Shown: positions 8,801-16,058, counted from the first letter of the stretch. The stretch is 64,000 nucleotides of DNA from Clostridia bacterium (GCA_017416185.1 JAFQDF010000005.1:44656-108655), one strand, 5' to 3'. Numbers and translations: made by a program. The notes: generated by a model not told the origin, from the letters alone.

Positions 8801-11092
8801 AAAGAGGTCTTCCAGAGACAAGCCCTCTGAGAGACATACTCTCAAATTTGTTCCGTCACCGTTAAAATCGCCGCGACTCCAGAACTTGACTCTGTAGCCA
8901 TATGCAGCAAGGTGATTACAGTGAGAACAAACAGCCTCATCACGGTATTCACCGTTGGTCCAATTCAAAGTATAATAACTGCCGTCAGCTTTCTTATGGT
9001 CACACCACCAACGCCAGTTAGCAACTATCTGTACATCACCTTCAAATTCGTGTACAGCATCGCCCCAACCTTCTTCGGGGGTGAAAAGCTTGTTAACAAA
9101 TTCACCGTTCTCATCCTTAACCATCATTCCCCAACCTTTGAAGGTATAGTTGGGTCTGGTAGGCTCAGGGAAGCCGCCGACAACGGCACTGATAGAGTCA
9201 CCTACATCTATACGGTAGATTTCGGCAAACCCCTCAGCCATAGTAGCGGGATCGGTCTCATCGTCATTAAGATTAAATACGATATTATAGGGCTTGGGAT
9301 TATACTGCCATTCAGCCTTCAAAGTAATATTCGCACCGAAGGTATAGGGCTGTGTTCCCCAACTGTTTTCCCAAAAATCCGCCGTACCGGCAGCCTGGTT
9401 ACGCCATCCTAAAAAGTCGTGATCTTCTTTATATGGAATCGGAAATCCACCTATAATATCCTGGAATTTCTCATCAGCATAAAAAATGTATGAGGATTGA
9501 TATCCCGCAGGCATAGCGCCGCCGTCTGTATCAAAAGTCAAGGTATACCCTGTCTTTTCTTTCCACACAGCCTCCAGGGTCATATCAGATGTGCCGGTAA
9601 AGGTGTTGTTTTCCCAAGAATCACGATACACTGCACTCTCGCCAGCTCCGACAATATGCCAGCCGTCAAAATCATAACCTCGTCTGGTAGGCTTAGGCAT
9701 AGGACCTGCAGCAGCCTGGAAATTTTGTCCGTAGTCTATATCAAAGGTCTTATTTGCGGTAGATCCGTCAGAGAAGGTCCCACCCTTCGGATCAAGAGTA
9801 AGAGTGTATGTTCCTAACTCATAAATGGCATGAAGAGTATAATTTTTATCGGATGAGAAAGAAGAATCGGGGGATGTTGCATAAGGATCAGTCGACCAAC
9901 CGAGAAAATTATGACCGGTTTTATACGCAGTATACGAAGGAACAGGTATAAAGCTTACTGAAGAACCAGAGTCCCCTGTAGCCATAGAATGCTTTGCAGT
10001 TTTGCTGACAACCGTACTGTCAGGAGCCAGCGAACCGCCATTACCACTGTATGTAACCTCTATCTGCTTTTCAACTATAGCTTTACAGTTGTCATTTTCA
10101 CAGTACTTAAGCCAGTAATCAACAAAGGAATGCCAAACCGTATCGTTGTCGTATACGTGACCACCCGAAGTAAAGGTAGTAGCACCGACAACACCGCTAC
10201 AGTTGCCTAACTTTGTGACGGAGAAAGAAGGGGAAGTCTGAAGATATCCCTGTGGTACTTCATTAACAATATTCTGGCTACAGCAAAATGCACCGACACC
10301 GTAATAAAGCTCTTCGTCAGGAGAAAAATCCTTTATCGTGTATACGTCTTTATAAGCGGACGAATATGCATTGGTCACACGGATGGTATATTCATAGCTG
10401 TTTTCGGCTTTAACGAGCTTAATATTAGTGTTAGCCGTACCATTTGCCATAACGATATTGTCAGGCAGTGAGACATTAGCCACCTGCGTGCCGTCCCTAT
10501 AGACGATACATCTGTTATAAAAACCCGTTGCCAACGGAGCCGCCTTAAAGGTCAGAACGTATCCGGGAGTATCGTAAAAACCGAACTGTACGCCGAGCGC
10601 CCAATAATCAAATCCTGTGGTAGACGGATAATTACGTGTCATAATGCCGACAGAAAAAGCACCGTGTCCGCTACCGTCAGCAATGTAATTGGTATAACTG
10701 ATGTTTTCACCTTCAGGTGTAATAACTTCAGTTTTCTTTCCTGTCTTTATTGCCATTGTGATATCATAACCACCGGGATGAGTAGAGTGCTTAGACGCTA
10801 CGGCAACAAAATCATCCCATCCTGCATTGGTATGTCTATCATCGGAAGTGATCTTCTGAGCGCTGTAACCTATGGGATTATACCCACCATTAATCATATT
10901 TTGTCCATGAGAAGGAAGCTGGGGATGAATATAACACTCATACCAACCCCACCAGTTTGCTTCGTTTGCAGCTTCGTAATGCGCTGCATCAACAGAGGGC
11001 ATTCCGAAATAAATAAATGAACTCAAAATCATAAGAAGAGCCATAATAAATGTTATAACACGCTTGGCGGGATGTATACGTGTATCTGTCAT
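5876..11092 (-). CDS. Giant InlB-repeat surface protein, operon head
   Basis: A 1738-residue exported protein. It has an N-terminal signal or anchor segment (about residues 12-35), a lectin-like beta domain to about residue 290, then several InlB B-type (Listeria-Bacteroides) repeats recognisable by DPKGG, TRRGYDFDGW and LEAVW-type strings, then a long region of Tyr/Asp-rich beta repeats. Trp and Cys pairs (DNCK, CSHC) are scattered. No LPXTG, no SLH and none of the C-terminal module shared by the other large proteins of this window. It is probably an adhesin or matrix protein. ATG 11092 is preferred to an in-frame TTG at 11101 that abuts the ribosome site. A consensus promoter lies about 100 bp upstream, so this gene probably heads the operon running to 1. 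Confidence 0.8.
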   Translation of the reverse strand: MTDTRIHPAKRVITFIMALLMILSSFIYFGMPSVDAAHYEAANEANWWGWYECYIHPQLPSHGQNMINGGYNPIGYSAQKITSDDRHTNAGWDDFVAVASKHSTHPGGYDITMAIKTGKKTEVITPEGENISYTNYIADGSGHGAFSVGIMTRNYPSTTGFDYWALGVQFGFYDTPGYVLTFKAAPLATGFYNRCIVYRDGTQVANVSLPDNIVMANGTANTNIKLVKAENSYEYTIRVTNAYSSAYKDVYTIKDFSPDEELYYGVGAFCCSQNIVNEVPQGYLQTSPSFSVTKLGNCSGVVGATTFTSGGHVYDNDTVWHSFVDYWLKYCENDNCKAIVEKQIEVTYSGNGGSLAPDSTVVSKTAKHSMATGDSGSSVSFIPVPSYTAYKTGHNFLGWSTDPYATSPDSSFSSDKNYTLHAIYELGTYTLTLDPKGGTFSDGSTANKTFDIDYGQNFQAAAGPMPKPTRRGYDFDGWHIVGAGESAVYRDSWENNTFTGTSDMTLEAVWKEKTGYTLTFDTDGGAMPAGYQSSYIFYADEKFQDIIGGFPIPYKEDHDFLGWRNQAAGTADFWENSWGTQPYTFGANITLKAEWQYNPKPYNIVFNLNDDETDPATMAEGFAEIYRIDVGDSISAVVGGFPEPTRPNYTFKGWGMMVKDENGEFVNKLFTPEEGWGDAVHEFEGDVQIVANWRWWCDHKKADGSYYTLNWTNGEYRDEAVCSHCNHLAAYGYRVKFWSRGDFNGDGTNLRVCLSEGLSLEDLFKLDATSDNLIFDKATSRITDYIDDDNDPYVTIDFNPCLVASKNTYDIWTGWTYTNYYDDNNDGVVDSTAQATAIHGNKQGFQYIFDDIWHGEGKPLRNTHLNFYVVYADGYNEVVFDAGYDFNDNATADGVIVDSERKYGVMAIKDGDTYKDALYYIPTAKHNYNYTLYCSVGWKHRGEDHLIDCESWNKGETYQHEHDTIIYPYYWYIYKDPDTGAEKLDKSVGYLSTYFANNKYAHMGNIKDAEGNVVDVGMYNNAYFDPNENTGGTMYYIYYRPTDANGNYLDYSDGMEYAYDIINDSDQVNKYPVVCEPLFAYDPDEDYRHAFKYTPDEHDEYIADFNINVYVDKLLEHGVVIAKEPKRYTIYVGEGAHFTFPTVVCDPEGNTDSEELITANQQTVNGNTFYTSAGDKRFVSTKTVFKEVTYPVMFNYTEITNLESYNSLNSTAFPTRDALKMGLLPFSWDGDSAATLHNYHDILPYGGKGVYFHAPFSDIGNHRYKAYTDFNRNSYTTDYYVYGSGLKLTYPNAHGTLNPLFVEQYAYYQQWDYTIAYNANYPAGQTPDNQGYTGGDTVYGLVTPYGGHKTYNSNLFTVDNYVITSWNTKPDGTGTSYAVDYLIESIVATCQFMEPGITLYAQWERVVNFTLVEGGNGANPFATVTYTQPGSTEPIEDTQINETKTFKCVYGTEVSITNIVPASGYEFAYFTWNNNYKSDAGDVNLRLISDRILTNRNTYSFTIVAHSSMTAQFVTKGSRVGFYLDRNNKLLRSSEDPWQLYPTASSRTKTGVADDTVIDSALYYEYKSDTSYSITVSGSTYTALNTTHSVPYDDVLTLMTDSDGFVGWQINNKFVSYEPIYKHRVSCDATVTAVYSGTASASVNLLSNSADVAVIQRNAPNGYTLVESGFLLTTDATELTFEQLCDKSGVYRLTTTDKSINGTFKLRLKTGSYYGYGYAIYKDTLGNLVIVTTDWLSI

Positions 11093-11120
11093 TATTATCA
11101 ACTCCTCTCTTGAAAATTCT

Positions 11121-11165
11121 ATGCCTGAATTGTGAATAATATGTTCACAGGCATATGGGCATAAA
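11121..11165 (-). other. 5' leader hairpin of the surface operon
   Basis: Between the promoter at 11191-11219 and the first gene, complementary segments around TGCCTG and CAGGCAT form a stem in the transcript, enclosing a TGAA/TTCA inner pair. It may stabilise the long mRNA. No known riboswitch is recognised. Confidence 0.35.
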
Positions 11166-11190
11166 TATGCCTATAATTATTCTTAATTAT

Positions 11191-11219
11191 AATATACCAC
11201 TTTTTTCAATGATTGTCAA
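11191..11219 (-). promoter_or_regulatory. Sigma-A promoter of the surface operon
   Basis: On the minus strand TTGACA (11214-11219) and TATATT (11191-11196) are 17 bp apart. The predicted start lies about 90 nt before the giant InlB-repeat gene. Confidence 0.75.
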
Positions 11220-11284
11220 GTATTCTTAATTTTTTGTTAAAACCCTTGAACACCGTAAATTATTTTCACTATATATAATAAAAG

Positions 11285-11315
11285 GAAGGTTTTCGCTAAA
11301 AAAACGAAAACCTTC
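11285..11315 (-). terminator. Terminator of the PurF-family gene
   Basis: An 11-bp perfect stem (CGAAGGTTTTC type) with an A/T loop, followed on the minus strand by CTTTTATT, 32 bp after the stop codon of the PurF paralogue. Confidence 0.75.
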
Positions 11316-11347
11316 GTATTATTCTCAATCTTATGTTTTATCTTTTT

Positions 11348-12760
11348 CTATTTTTCTCCATCCCAGCAGTAAGTACAGAGCTTTTCTTTCGGCAAACCTG
11401 TTGCCTCAACAAGATCGTCAACGGTGGGATAACGAAGAGTTGTGAAGTGCATAAGCTCGCATATCTTGTCTACCATTTTATGATACTTCTCTGTGGTAGG
11501 ATCGGCATATTCGGCAATAGTAGCTTCATCGGGGGTCTTGCCCTCAAGCTCCGCTATGACTCTGCGAGTGATAAGATCCATCTCAGAGTTGGAGCGTGAG
11601 AAGGACAGATATTTACACACATACATAAGAGGAGGACATCCAAGACGTACGTGAACCTCCTTAGCTCCGCTTTCATATAAGAAATCCGTGGTTTCACGAA
11701 GCTGTGTTCCACGTACGATGGAATCGTCGATAAGCAGAAGTCTCTGTCCGTCAATAAGGTCGTGTATTGCAAGGAGCTTCATCTTGGCAATAAGCTCACG
11801 TTTGGTCTGGTTGGGGGGCATAAAGGATCTGGGCCAGGTTGGAGTATACTTAACAAAGGGTCTGGCATAAGGCACCTTCGACTCATTGGCATAGCCTACC
11901 GCGTGAGCAATACCCGAATCGGGTACACCTGCAACTATATCCGGCTCTATAACACCCTTATCCTTACGGGCTAATATTTTACCACAGTTGTACCTCATTT
12001 TTTCAACACTTATGCCCTCGTATGAGGATGAAGGATAACCGTAATATACCCAGAGGAATGCACATATCTTCATATCGTCGCCGGGAGCAACAAGAGTCTT
12101 TACTCCGTCAGCGGTCATAACGACTATCTCGCCGGGACCAAGCTCCTTATAATCGCGGTAACCGAGATTAAGATGAGTGAAGCTCTCTATGCTTGCACAG
12201 TAACCGTCCTCCTTCTGACCGATAACGACAGGGGTTCTTCCCAGGCGGTCGCGAGCCGCGTACACACCCACGGGAGTTAAGATAAGCATACTGAGCGAGC
12301 CGTCGATTATCTCCTGGGCATAACGAATTCCCTCAATAAAGTTTTCCTTCTGGTTGATAAGGGCACACACAAGTTCGGTAGGGTTTACCTCACCGTTGGT
12401 CATCTCAAAGAAATGCGTTTGTGGAGAGATGTGCTTTTCAAGTATCTCGTTTACATTATTGATCTTACCTACTGTTGTCAGAGCAAAGGAGCCATGGTGA
12501 GAACGGATAAATATGGGTTGTGCCTCGTAGTCGGAAATACAGCCGATACCCATAGTTCCGTGCATAGAGGTAGACTCAGACGTGAATTTGGTTCTGAAAG
12601 GAGAATTCTCTATATTATGTATGGCACGGTCAAAGCCGTCCTTTTCGTCATAGACTGCCATACCCGCACGGCGTGTGCCGAGATGGGAATGATAATCCGT
12701 TCCGTAAAACAGATCAAAAACGCAATCTTCTTTTGAAACTACACCAAAAAATCCGCTCAT
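11348..12760 (-). CDS. purF: PurF-family amidophosphoribosyltransferase, Ser at position 2
   Basis: A 470-residue protein of the glutamine PRPP amidotransferase family, which makes phosphoribosylamine at the first step of purine synthesis. The transferase half is intact: PRPP loop LLLIDDSIVRGT at 341-352. Four cysteines (Cys233, Cys382, Cys462, Cys465) sit where clostridial and Bacillus PurF bind an Fe-S cluster. The glutaminase half is altered: the N-terminus is MSGFFGVV, so the nucleophile Cys2 is Ser; the GHxRYST substrate loop reads GIGCIS, and the HNGN loop reads VGKINN. It may use free ammonia, use Ser as nucleophile, or have another role. It stands alone, not in a pur operon. Start ATG follows AGAGGTACAGCT. 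Confidence 0.85.
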   Translation of the reverse strand: MSGFFGVVSKEDCVFDLFYGTDYHSHLGTRRAGMAVYDEKDGFDRAIHNIENSPFRTKFTSESTSMHGTMGIGCISDYEAQPIFIRSHHGSFALTTVGKINNVNEILEKHISPQTHFFEMTNGEVNPTELVCALINQKENFIEGIRYAQEIIDGSLSMLILTPVGVYAARDRLGRTPVVIGQKEDGYCASIESFTHLNLGYRDYKELGPGEIVVMTADGVKTLVAPGDDMKICAFLWVYYGYPSSSYEGISVEKMRYNCGKILARKDKGVIEPDIVAGVPDSGIAHAVGYANESKVPYARPFVKYTPTWPRSFMPPNQTKRELIAKMKLLAIHDLIDGQRLLLIDDSIVRGTQLRETTDFLYESGAKEVHVRLGCPPLMYVCKYLSFSRSNSEMDLITRRVIAELEGKTPDEATIAEYADPTTEKYHKMVDKICELMHFTTLRYPTVDDLVEATGLPKEKLCTYCWDGEK

Positions 12761-12789
12761 AGCTGTACCTCTGTGAAAAAATATATATT

Positions 12790-12818
12790 ATTATAACATA
12801 TAAAACAATGATTGAAAA
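12790..12818 (-). promoter_or_regulatory. Promoter of the PurF-family gene
   Basis: Minus-strand TTTTCA (12813-12818), 17 bp, TATAAT (12790-12795), about 30 bp before the start codon. The -35 is weak. Confidence 0.55.
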
Positions 12819-12846
12819 GTATTTTGAAACAAAAAAATTAAACAAT

Positions 12847-13500
12847 TTAGTCTTTGATTTCAAGGCTGTCCTCGGTAATGTTGCACCCCAGCATCAACAC
12901 CTCAACACCTGCCGCCATTGCTTCTTCAAGAGCCTTGCCGAACTCGGGATGGGTGACGGTATTAGCTCTTACCTCGGTTATGCCGGGCATCTGAATAACA
13001 AAAGCAATATAGCACTTAAAACCCTGTTTTTTTGCATCGGTAAGCTCTTTGAGATGCTTGACACCCCTCTCTGTCGGTGCATCGGGAAAATACCCAATAC
13101 CGTCTATTTCAAGAGTACAACCTTTGACCTCCATAAGATAACGATCACTTCCCTTTTCCATATAGAAATCGAATCGGGAATTGCCGTAGGTATACTCGGG
13201 CTTAATAAGATCGTAATTCTTTGATGATAGCCACTCATACACCGTCTTATTCGGTGCTTGACTGTCTATATTCACAAGACCAAGCCCTTCCTTATAAACT
13301 GCGATAAGATCATATTTTGTCTTGCGGGCGGGATTTGTGCCTTCTTCAAGAATAACCTCAGCTCCGGAAATAAGCAGCTCCTTACATCTGCCTGTATTCT
13401 TAACGTGTACAGTCTCCGTCCTGCCGTCTATATTTACTTTTGCAATAAATCTGTTGGGGCGTTCAATGAATACCCCGTTTTTCGTGTTACCGTATTTCAT
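12847..13500 (-). CDS. sfsA: SfsA family protein
   Basis: A 217-residue protein matching SfsA throughout: IERPNRFIAKV near residue 12, HVKNTGRCKELL near 31 and FYMEKGSDRYLMEVKGCTLE in the middle, with the acidic and Lys residues of a PD-(D/E)XK-like nuclease fold. SfsA was first linked to maltose metabolism in E. coli; its biochemical role remains uncertain. Length is normal for the family. The start codon is remarkable: an extended -10 (TGCTATACT) ends only 6 bp before the ATG, with no ribosome site, so the mRNA is probably leaderless. The N-terminus aligns with the normal family start, which makes a downstream start unlikely. Confidence 0.9.
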   Translation of the reverse strand: MKYGNTKNGVFIERPNRFIAKVNIDGRTETVHVKNTGRCKELLISGAEVILEEGTNPARKTKYDLIAVYKEGLGLVNIDSQAPNKTVYEWLSSKNYDLIKPEYTYGNSRFDFYMEKGSDRYLMEVKGCTLEIDGIGYFPDAPTERGVKHLKELTDAKKQGFKCYIAFVIQMPGITEVRANTVTHPEFGKALEEAMAAGVEVLMLGCNITEDSLEIKD

Positions 13501-13506
13501 ATTACA

Positions 13507-13535
13507 AGTATAGCATATTTACCGCACAAAAGCAA
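13507..13535 (-). promoter_or_regulatory. sfsA promoter with extended -10
   Basis: Minus-strand TTGCTT (13530-13535), 17 bp, TGC-TATACT (-10 at 13507-13512). Transcription would start at or next to the A of the sfsA ATG, leaving no leader. The -35 overlaps the T-tail of the terminator at 13536-13559. Confidence 0.65.
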
Positions 13536-13559
13536 GACAGCAGGCATATGCCTGCTGTC
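13536..13559 (-). terminator. Terminator after the small Spo0A-box gene
   Basis: A perfect 10-bp stem GACAGCAGGC with loop ATAT, followed on the minus strand by TTGCTTTT. It ends the gene at 13570-13851. Confidence 0.7.
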
Positions 13560-13569
13560 CCGCTTACTG

Positions 13570-13851
13570 CTAAAGAATATCGTCGAGTATTTCTTTGACG
13601 GTACAAGGTGTTACCGTGTTATCGCACATTACTCTTGTTATCTCCAACGCTCTGTCTCTTGTTCGGGATATATCATAAACAAATACGGTCTCGGTCTCGC
13701 ATTTACCGCACGTCATAATAACCAAAAGAGAATACACCTTACTCAGAACGGGATCGGATACCTGTGGATCTGCTGTACATAGCACAGCGTACTGCAATTG
13801 TATATCCGCCGATTCATCTTTAGCAGTTTCAACAAAGATCTCTTCCATCAT
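13570..13851 (-). CDS. Small protein, possibly DUF6514-like, Spo0A boxes upstream
   Basis: A 93-residue cytoplasmic protein without membrane segments. It is predicted to be alpha/beta, with Cys-rich patches (MTCGKCETE near 46-55) and two Thr-Arg or Arg-Asp turns. It recalls a short clostridial family annotated DUF6514, but I hold that loosely. Its own promoter (TTGACC, 17 bp, TATAAT) and a terminator make it monocistronic, and two perfect Spo0A boxes lie just upstream, suggesting induction on entry to sporulation or stationary phase. Two adjacent ATG codons (13851 and 13848) follow GGAGATGA; either could be used. Confidence 0.75.
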   Translation of the reverse strand: MMEEIFVETAKDESADIQLQYAVLCTADPQVSDPVLSKVYSLLVIMTCGKCETETVFVYDISRTRDRALEITRVMCDNTVTPCTVKEILDDIL

Positions 13852-13875
13852 TCATCTCCTTCAACTGCTGAATAT

Positions 13876-13904
13876 ATTATATCATCAATATCCTGTCAGG
13901 TCAA
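13876..13904 (-). promoter_or_regulatory. Promoter of the small Spo0A-box gene
   Basis: Minus-strand TTGACC (13899-13904), 17 bp, TATAAT (13876-13881), about 25 bp before the start codon. Confidence 0.7.
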
Positions 13905-13922
13905 AAAAACTGTACAAGTCGC

Positions 13923-13949
13923 TTCGACATTTTATCTCTAATTTCGACA
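13923..13949 (-). promoter_or_regulatory. Two Spo0A boxes (TGTCGAA) in tandem
   Basis: On the minus strand TGTCGAA occurs at 13923-13929 and 13943-13949, 20 bp apart, both perfect matches to the Spo0A box TGNCGAA. They lie in longer 16-bp direct repeats that also share GAGATAA. Their centres fall near -57 and -77 of the promoter at 13876-13904, as expected for activation by Spo0A~P. Confidence 0.65.
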
Positions 13950-14104
13950 AATTATCTCGGATGTCCATACAAAAAACGACTTATTGAATGTATATTTCGT
14001 CGATAAAGGTATATTCATACATTATGTGCATATTTTCAACGGTATTTGCATAACAATTATCATTTTTAATGTATAATTTTCCATTTTTGTGCTCTTTGTG
14101 TCCC

Positions 14105-14133
14105 TTGACATATGTGGATAAAACAGTTATTAT
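14105..14133 (+). promoter_or_regulatory. Promoter of the ACT-domain gene
   Basis: TTGACA (14105-14110), 17 bp, TATTAT (14128-14133). It predicts a leader of about 100 nt before the ATG at 14243. The rest of the 391-bp gap 13852-14242 shows no gene. Confidence 0.65.
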
Positions 14134-14164
14134 ATCTTTAAAGGGTATTTAACCCCTATTAAAT

Positions 14165-14221
14165 GATGCTTTCACAGTCAGGTCTCATACTTTTCCGCGA
14201 CTGAACTCGATACTGAGCATC
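14165..14221 (+). ncRNA. Structured leader of the ACT-domain gene
   Basis: Within the predicted leader an outer stem GATGCT/AGCATC encloses an inner stem TTC(AC)AGTC/GACTGAA with an apical loop of about 19 nt. It ends 21 nt before the start codon. It matches no riboswitch I know; it may be a regulatory element or simply a stable hairpin. Confidence 0.35.
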
Positions 14222-14242
14222 AAAAGAAATCGGGTAATAATT

Positions 14243-14602
14243 ATGTATAATATTATAATTCTGCCTTTTGAATTATCTGTATGTAAGGTGACTGATTATT
14301 CAAAGGTAAAGATAAACGAATTTACATTCATAGCAAAAACAGACGAAGAAAACTCTCTTGTCTGTCCTACTCCGTCCGTACCGCAAAACATCACCCATCG
14401 GGAGGATGGTTGGAAGGCTTTTCGTATAGAAGGTGAGCTTGATTTCTCTCTTGTAGGTGTATTGGCAAAGATATCGACACTCTTAGCGAATAACGGTATC
14501 GGAATATTTGCAATATCTACTTATAATACCGACTATATTTTGACAAAGGATATGGATAAAGCTGCCGATATTTTAAGAAGCAGCGGATACAACGTAACAT
14601 AA
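14243..14602 (+). CDS. ACT-domain protein (CASTOR/DUF family)
   Basis: A 119-residue cytoplasmic protein of the stand-alone ACT-domain family seen in many clostridia. Typical strings are ILPFELSVCKV at the start, HREDGWKAFRIEGELDFSL in the middle and IGIFAISTYNTDYILTK before the C-terminus. ACT domains bind small ligands, usually amino acids, and regulate enzymes; this family resembles CASTOR-type paired ACT proteins. It precedes the aromatic amino acid operon by 1.6 kb but is separated by rtcB on the other strand, so a link is only suggestive. The ribosome site is weak. A leader with possible secondary structure precedes it. Confidence 0.85.
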   Translation: MYNIIILPFELSVCKVTDYSKVKINEFTFIAKTDEENSLVCPTPSVPQNITHREDGWKAFRIEGELDFSLVGVLAKISTLLANNGIGIFAISTYNTDYILTKDMDKAADILRSSGYNVT

Positions 14603-14604
14603 TA

Positions 14605-14630
14605 AGAGCCGTCGCATCAGCGACGGCTCT
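14605..14630. terminator. Hairpin between convergent ACT and rtcB genes
   Basis: An 11-bp perfect stem AGAGCCGTCGC with a four-base loop. There is no strong T-run on either side, so it may act as a bidirectional end or a mRNA stabiliser. Confidence 0.55.
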
Positions 14631-14634
14631 ACGA

Positions 14635-15819
14635 TCAACAAGATTTATAATTATATACGGGTTTAAGGATATCGGTTATTTCAACGGTATCTTTTATTTT
14701 TTCTATAATGGTTGCAGGGGCTTTATATGCCATAGGACATTCATCAATAGAACCCTCGTTTGCGGTCGTTGTATAGATACCTTGCATTTCTCGTTGAAAA
14801 TCCTCCACAGTATATGCATATTTAGCATCTGTACGGCTGCATATACGACCTGCACCGTGTGGTGCGGAAAAATTCCAATCAGGATTTCCCTTACCTACAC
14901 CCAGTATCACACCGTCACGCATATTCAGAGGGATGATGACCCGCTCTCCCTGTCTTGCGGATATGGCACCCTTACGAAGAATCATATTATCGGTATCGAT
15001 ATAATTATGAACGCATGAAAAGCTGTCGATCACCTTAAAGCCCATACGATCACAGATGGTATCAGCTATGATCTTTCTGTTCAATTCAGCAAAGCAGGAG
15101 ACTATATCAATATCATGGATATACTTTTCAAGCAGTTCTCCTTCAAGCAAAGCCGTATCAGCCTTGACGTGAAGCTTAGACCTGTCCTCTCTGCGTGCGG
15201 ATTTGGTATAATATTCATCCTCACCGCGTCTTGAATAGTGCGAGCTTCGTACGGTTCTTCGTGCTTTTTTGCACTGATAACGGTATGCTTTATCCCGATA
15301 GTAAAGTGCAACGTCGCTGCCAAGCTGCCGCGAGCCTGAATGTATAAGAAGCATATAACTGCCTTTCTCACTTTTGTCAAGCTCAATAAAATGATTGCCT
15401 CCTCCGAGAGTGCCTAAACTTACGTATGCTCGTTCCAAATCAATAGCTGTACCGCAGTAAAGGTTATCAAGTTCTATATCATCAGTTCTCGGTATTTTAT
15501 GAACCTTGGAGCCGCAAGGTATATTATCGTGTACTATACCGTCAAGCTTTTGATAGTCTATTTCACACGGTTCAATAAACACACCCAGCATACCGCATCC
15601 GATGTCAACACCCATAATGCAAGGACTGAGACGTTTGCCGACGGTCATAGTCGTACCTACAACAGTTCCTCTTCCTGTATGAACATCGGGCATTATTCTT
15701 ATCTTGGAATCAGCGTATGCATCTTCTCGAAGCAAACCCGAAAGCTGTGTTTTTGTCTCTTTGTCAATTTTGTCCGCATAAACTATTGCGGAATTTCGTT
15801 TTCCTCGTATTTCGATCAT
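14635..15819 (-). CDS. rtcB: RtcB family RNA ligase
   Basis: A 394-residue protein of the RtcB family, which joins RNA 3'-phosphate or 2',3'-cyclic phosphate ends to 5'-OH ends using GTP and Mn2+. Metal and nucleotide sites are visible: VDIGCG with Asp72 and Cys75, GGGNHF with His143, LIHSGSRQLG with His160, and PHGAGR towards the C-terminus holding the His expected to be guanylylated. It is shorter than E. coli RtcB and lies in the branch common in clostridia, probably in RNA repair. ATG follows AAGGAGATATA. No archease or RtcR is next to it. A short upstream frame overlaps its start. Confidence 0.9.
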   Translation of the reverse strand: MIEIRGKRNSAIVYADKIDKETKTQLSGLLREDAYADSKIRIMPDVHTGRGTVVGTTMTVGKRLSPCIMGVDIGCGMLGVFIEPCEIDYQKLDGIVHDNIPCGSKVHKIPRTDDIELDNLYCGTAIDLERAYVSLGTLGGGNHFIELDKSEKGSYMLLIHSGSRQLGSDVALYYRDKAYRYQCKKARRTVRSSHYSRRGEDEYYTKSARREDRSKLHVKADTALLEGELLEKYIHDIDIVSCFAELNRKIIADTICDRMGFKVIDSFSCVHNYIDTDNMILRKGAISARQGERVIIPLNMRDGVILGVGKGNPDWNFSAPHGAGRICSRTDAKYAYTVEDFQREMQGIYTTTANEGSIDECPMAYKAPATIIEKIKDTVEITDILKPVYNYKSC

Positions 15820-15877
15820 TATATCTCCTTATTCTATTGTTGGTTATTGGGTTGATAAAAATATTGTTAGCAGACAT
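15764..15877 (-). CDS. Possible leader ORF overlapping rtcB start
   Basis: A 37-codon frame starts at ATG 15877 behind a strong ribosome site (AAGGAGATGATCATT) and stops at TGA 15764, 56 bp inside rtcB in another frame. The peptide is Asn/Arg-rich. It may be a translated leader that influences rtcB translation, or only a spare ribosome site. No family is recognised. Confidence 0.35.
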   Translation of the reverse strand: MSANNIFINPITNNRIRRYNDRNTRKTKFRNSLCGQN

Positions 15878-15910
15878 AATGATCATCTCCTTAATAATAA
15901 GCTATATTAT

Positions 15911-15939
15911 ATACTATCATTAACTGCCGCTGTTGTCAA
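15911..15939 (-). promoter_or_regulatory. rtcB promoter
   Basis: Minus-strand TTGACA (15934-15939), 17 bp, TAGTAT (15911-15916). A TATAAT five bases further downstream gives a longer spacing. It directs transcription through the leader ORF into rtcB. Confidence 0.55.
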
Positions 15940-16001
15940 GAAACCTCGTTTGTATCGAAGATAATTTATGAATAAAAATTCAATTAACTTTCAAAAAACT
16001 A

Positions 16002-16030
16002 TTGACAACACCCTATTATAGTGCTAAAAT
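16002..16030 (+). promoter_or_regulatory. Promoter of the aromatic amino acid operon
   Basis: TTGACA (16002-16007), 17 bp, TAAAAT (16025-16030). Transcription would start near 16037, ahead of the leader peptide and attenuator. Confidence 0.75.
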
Positions 16031-16058
16031 ATAATAAATTCTTTAACGGAGTAAACCA

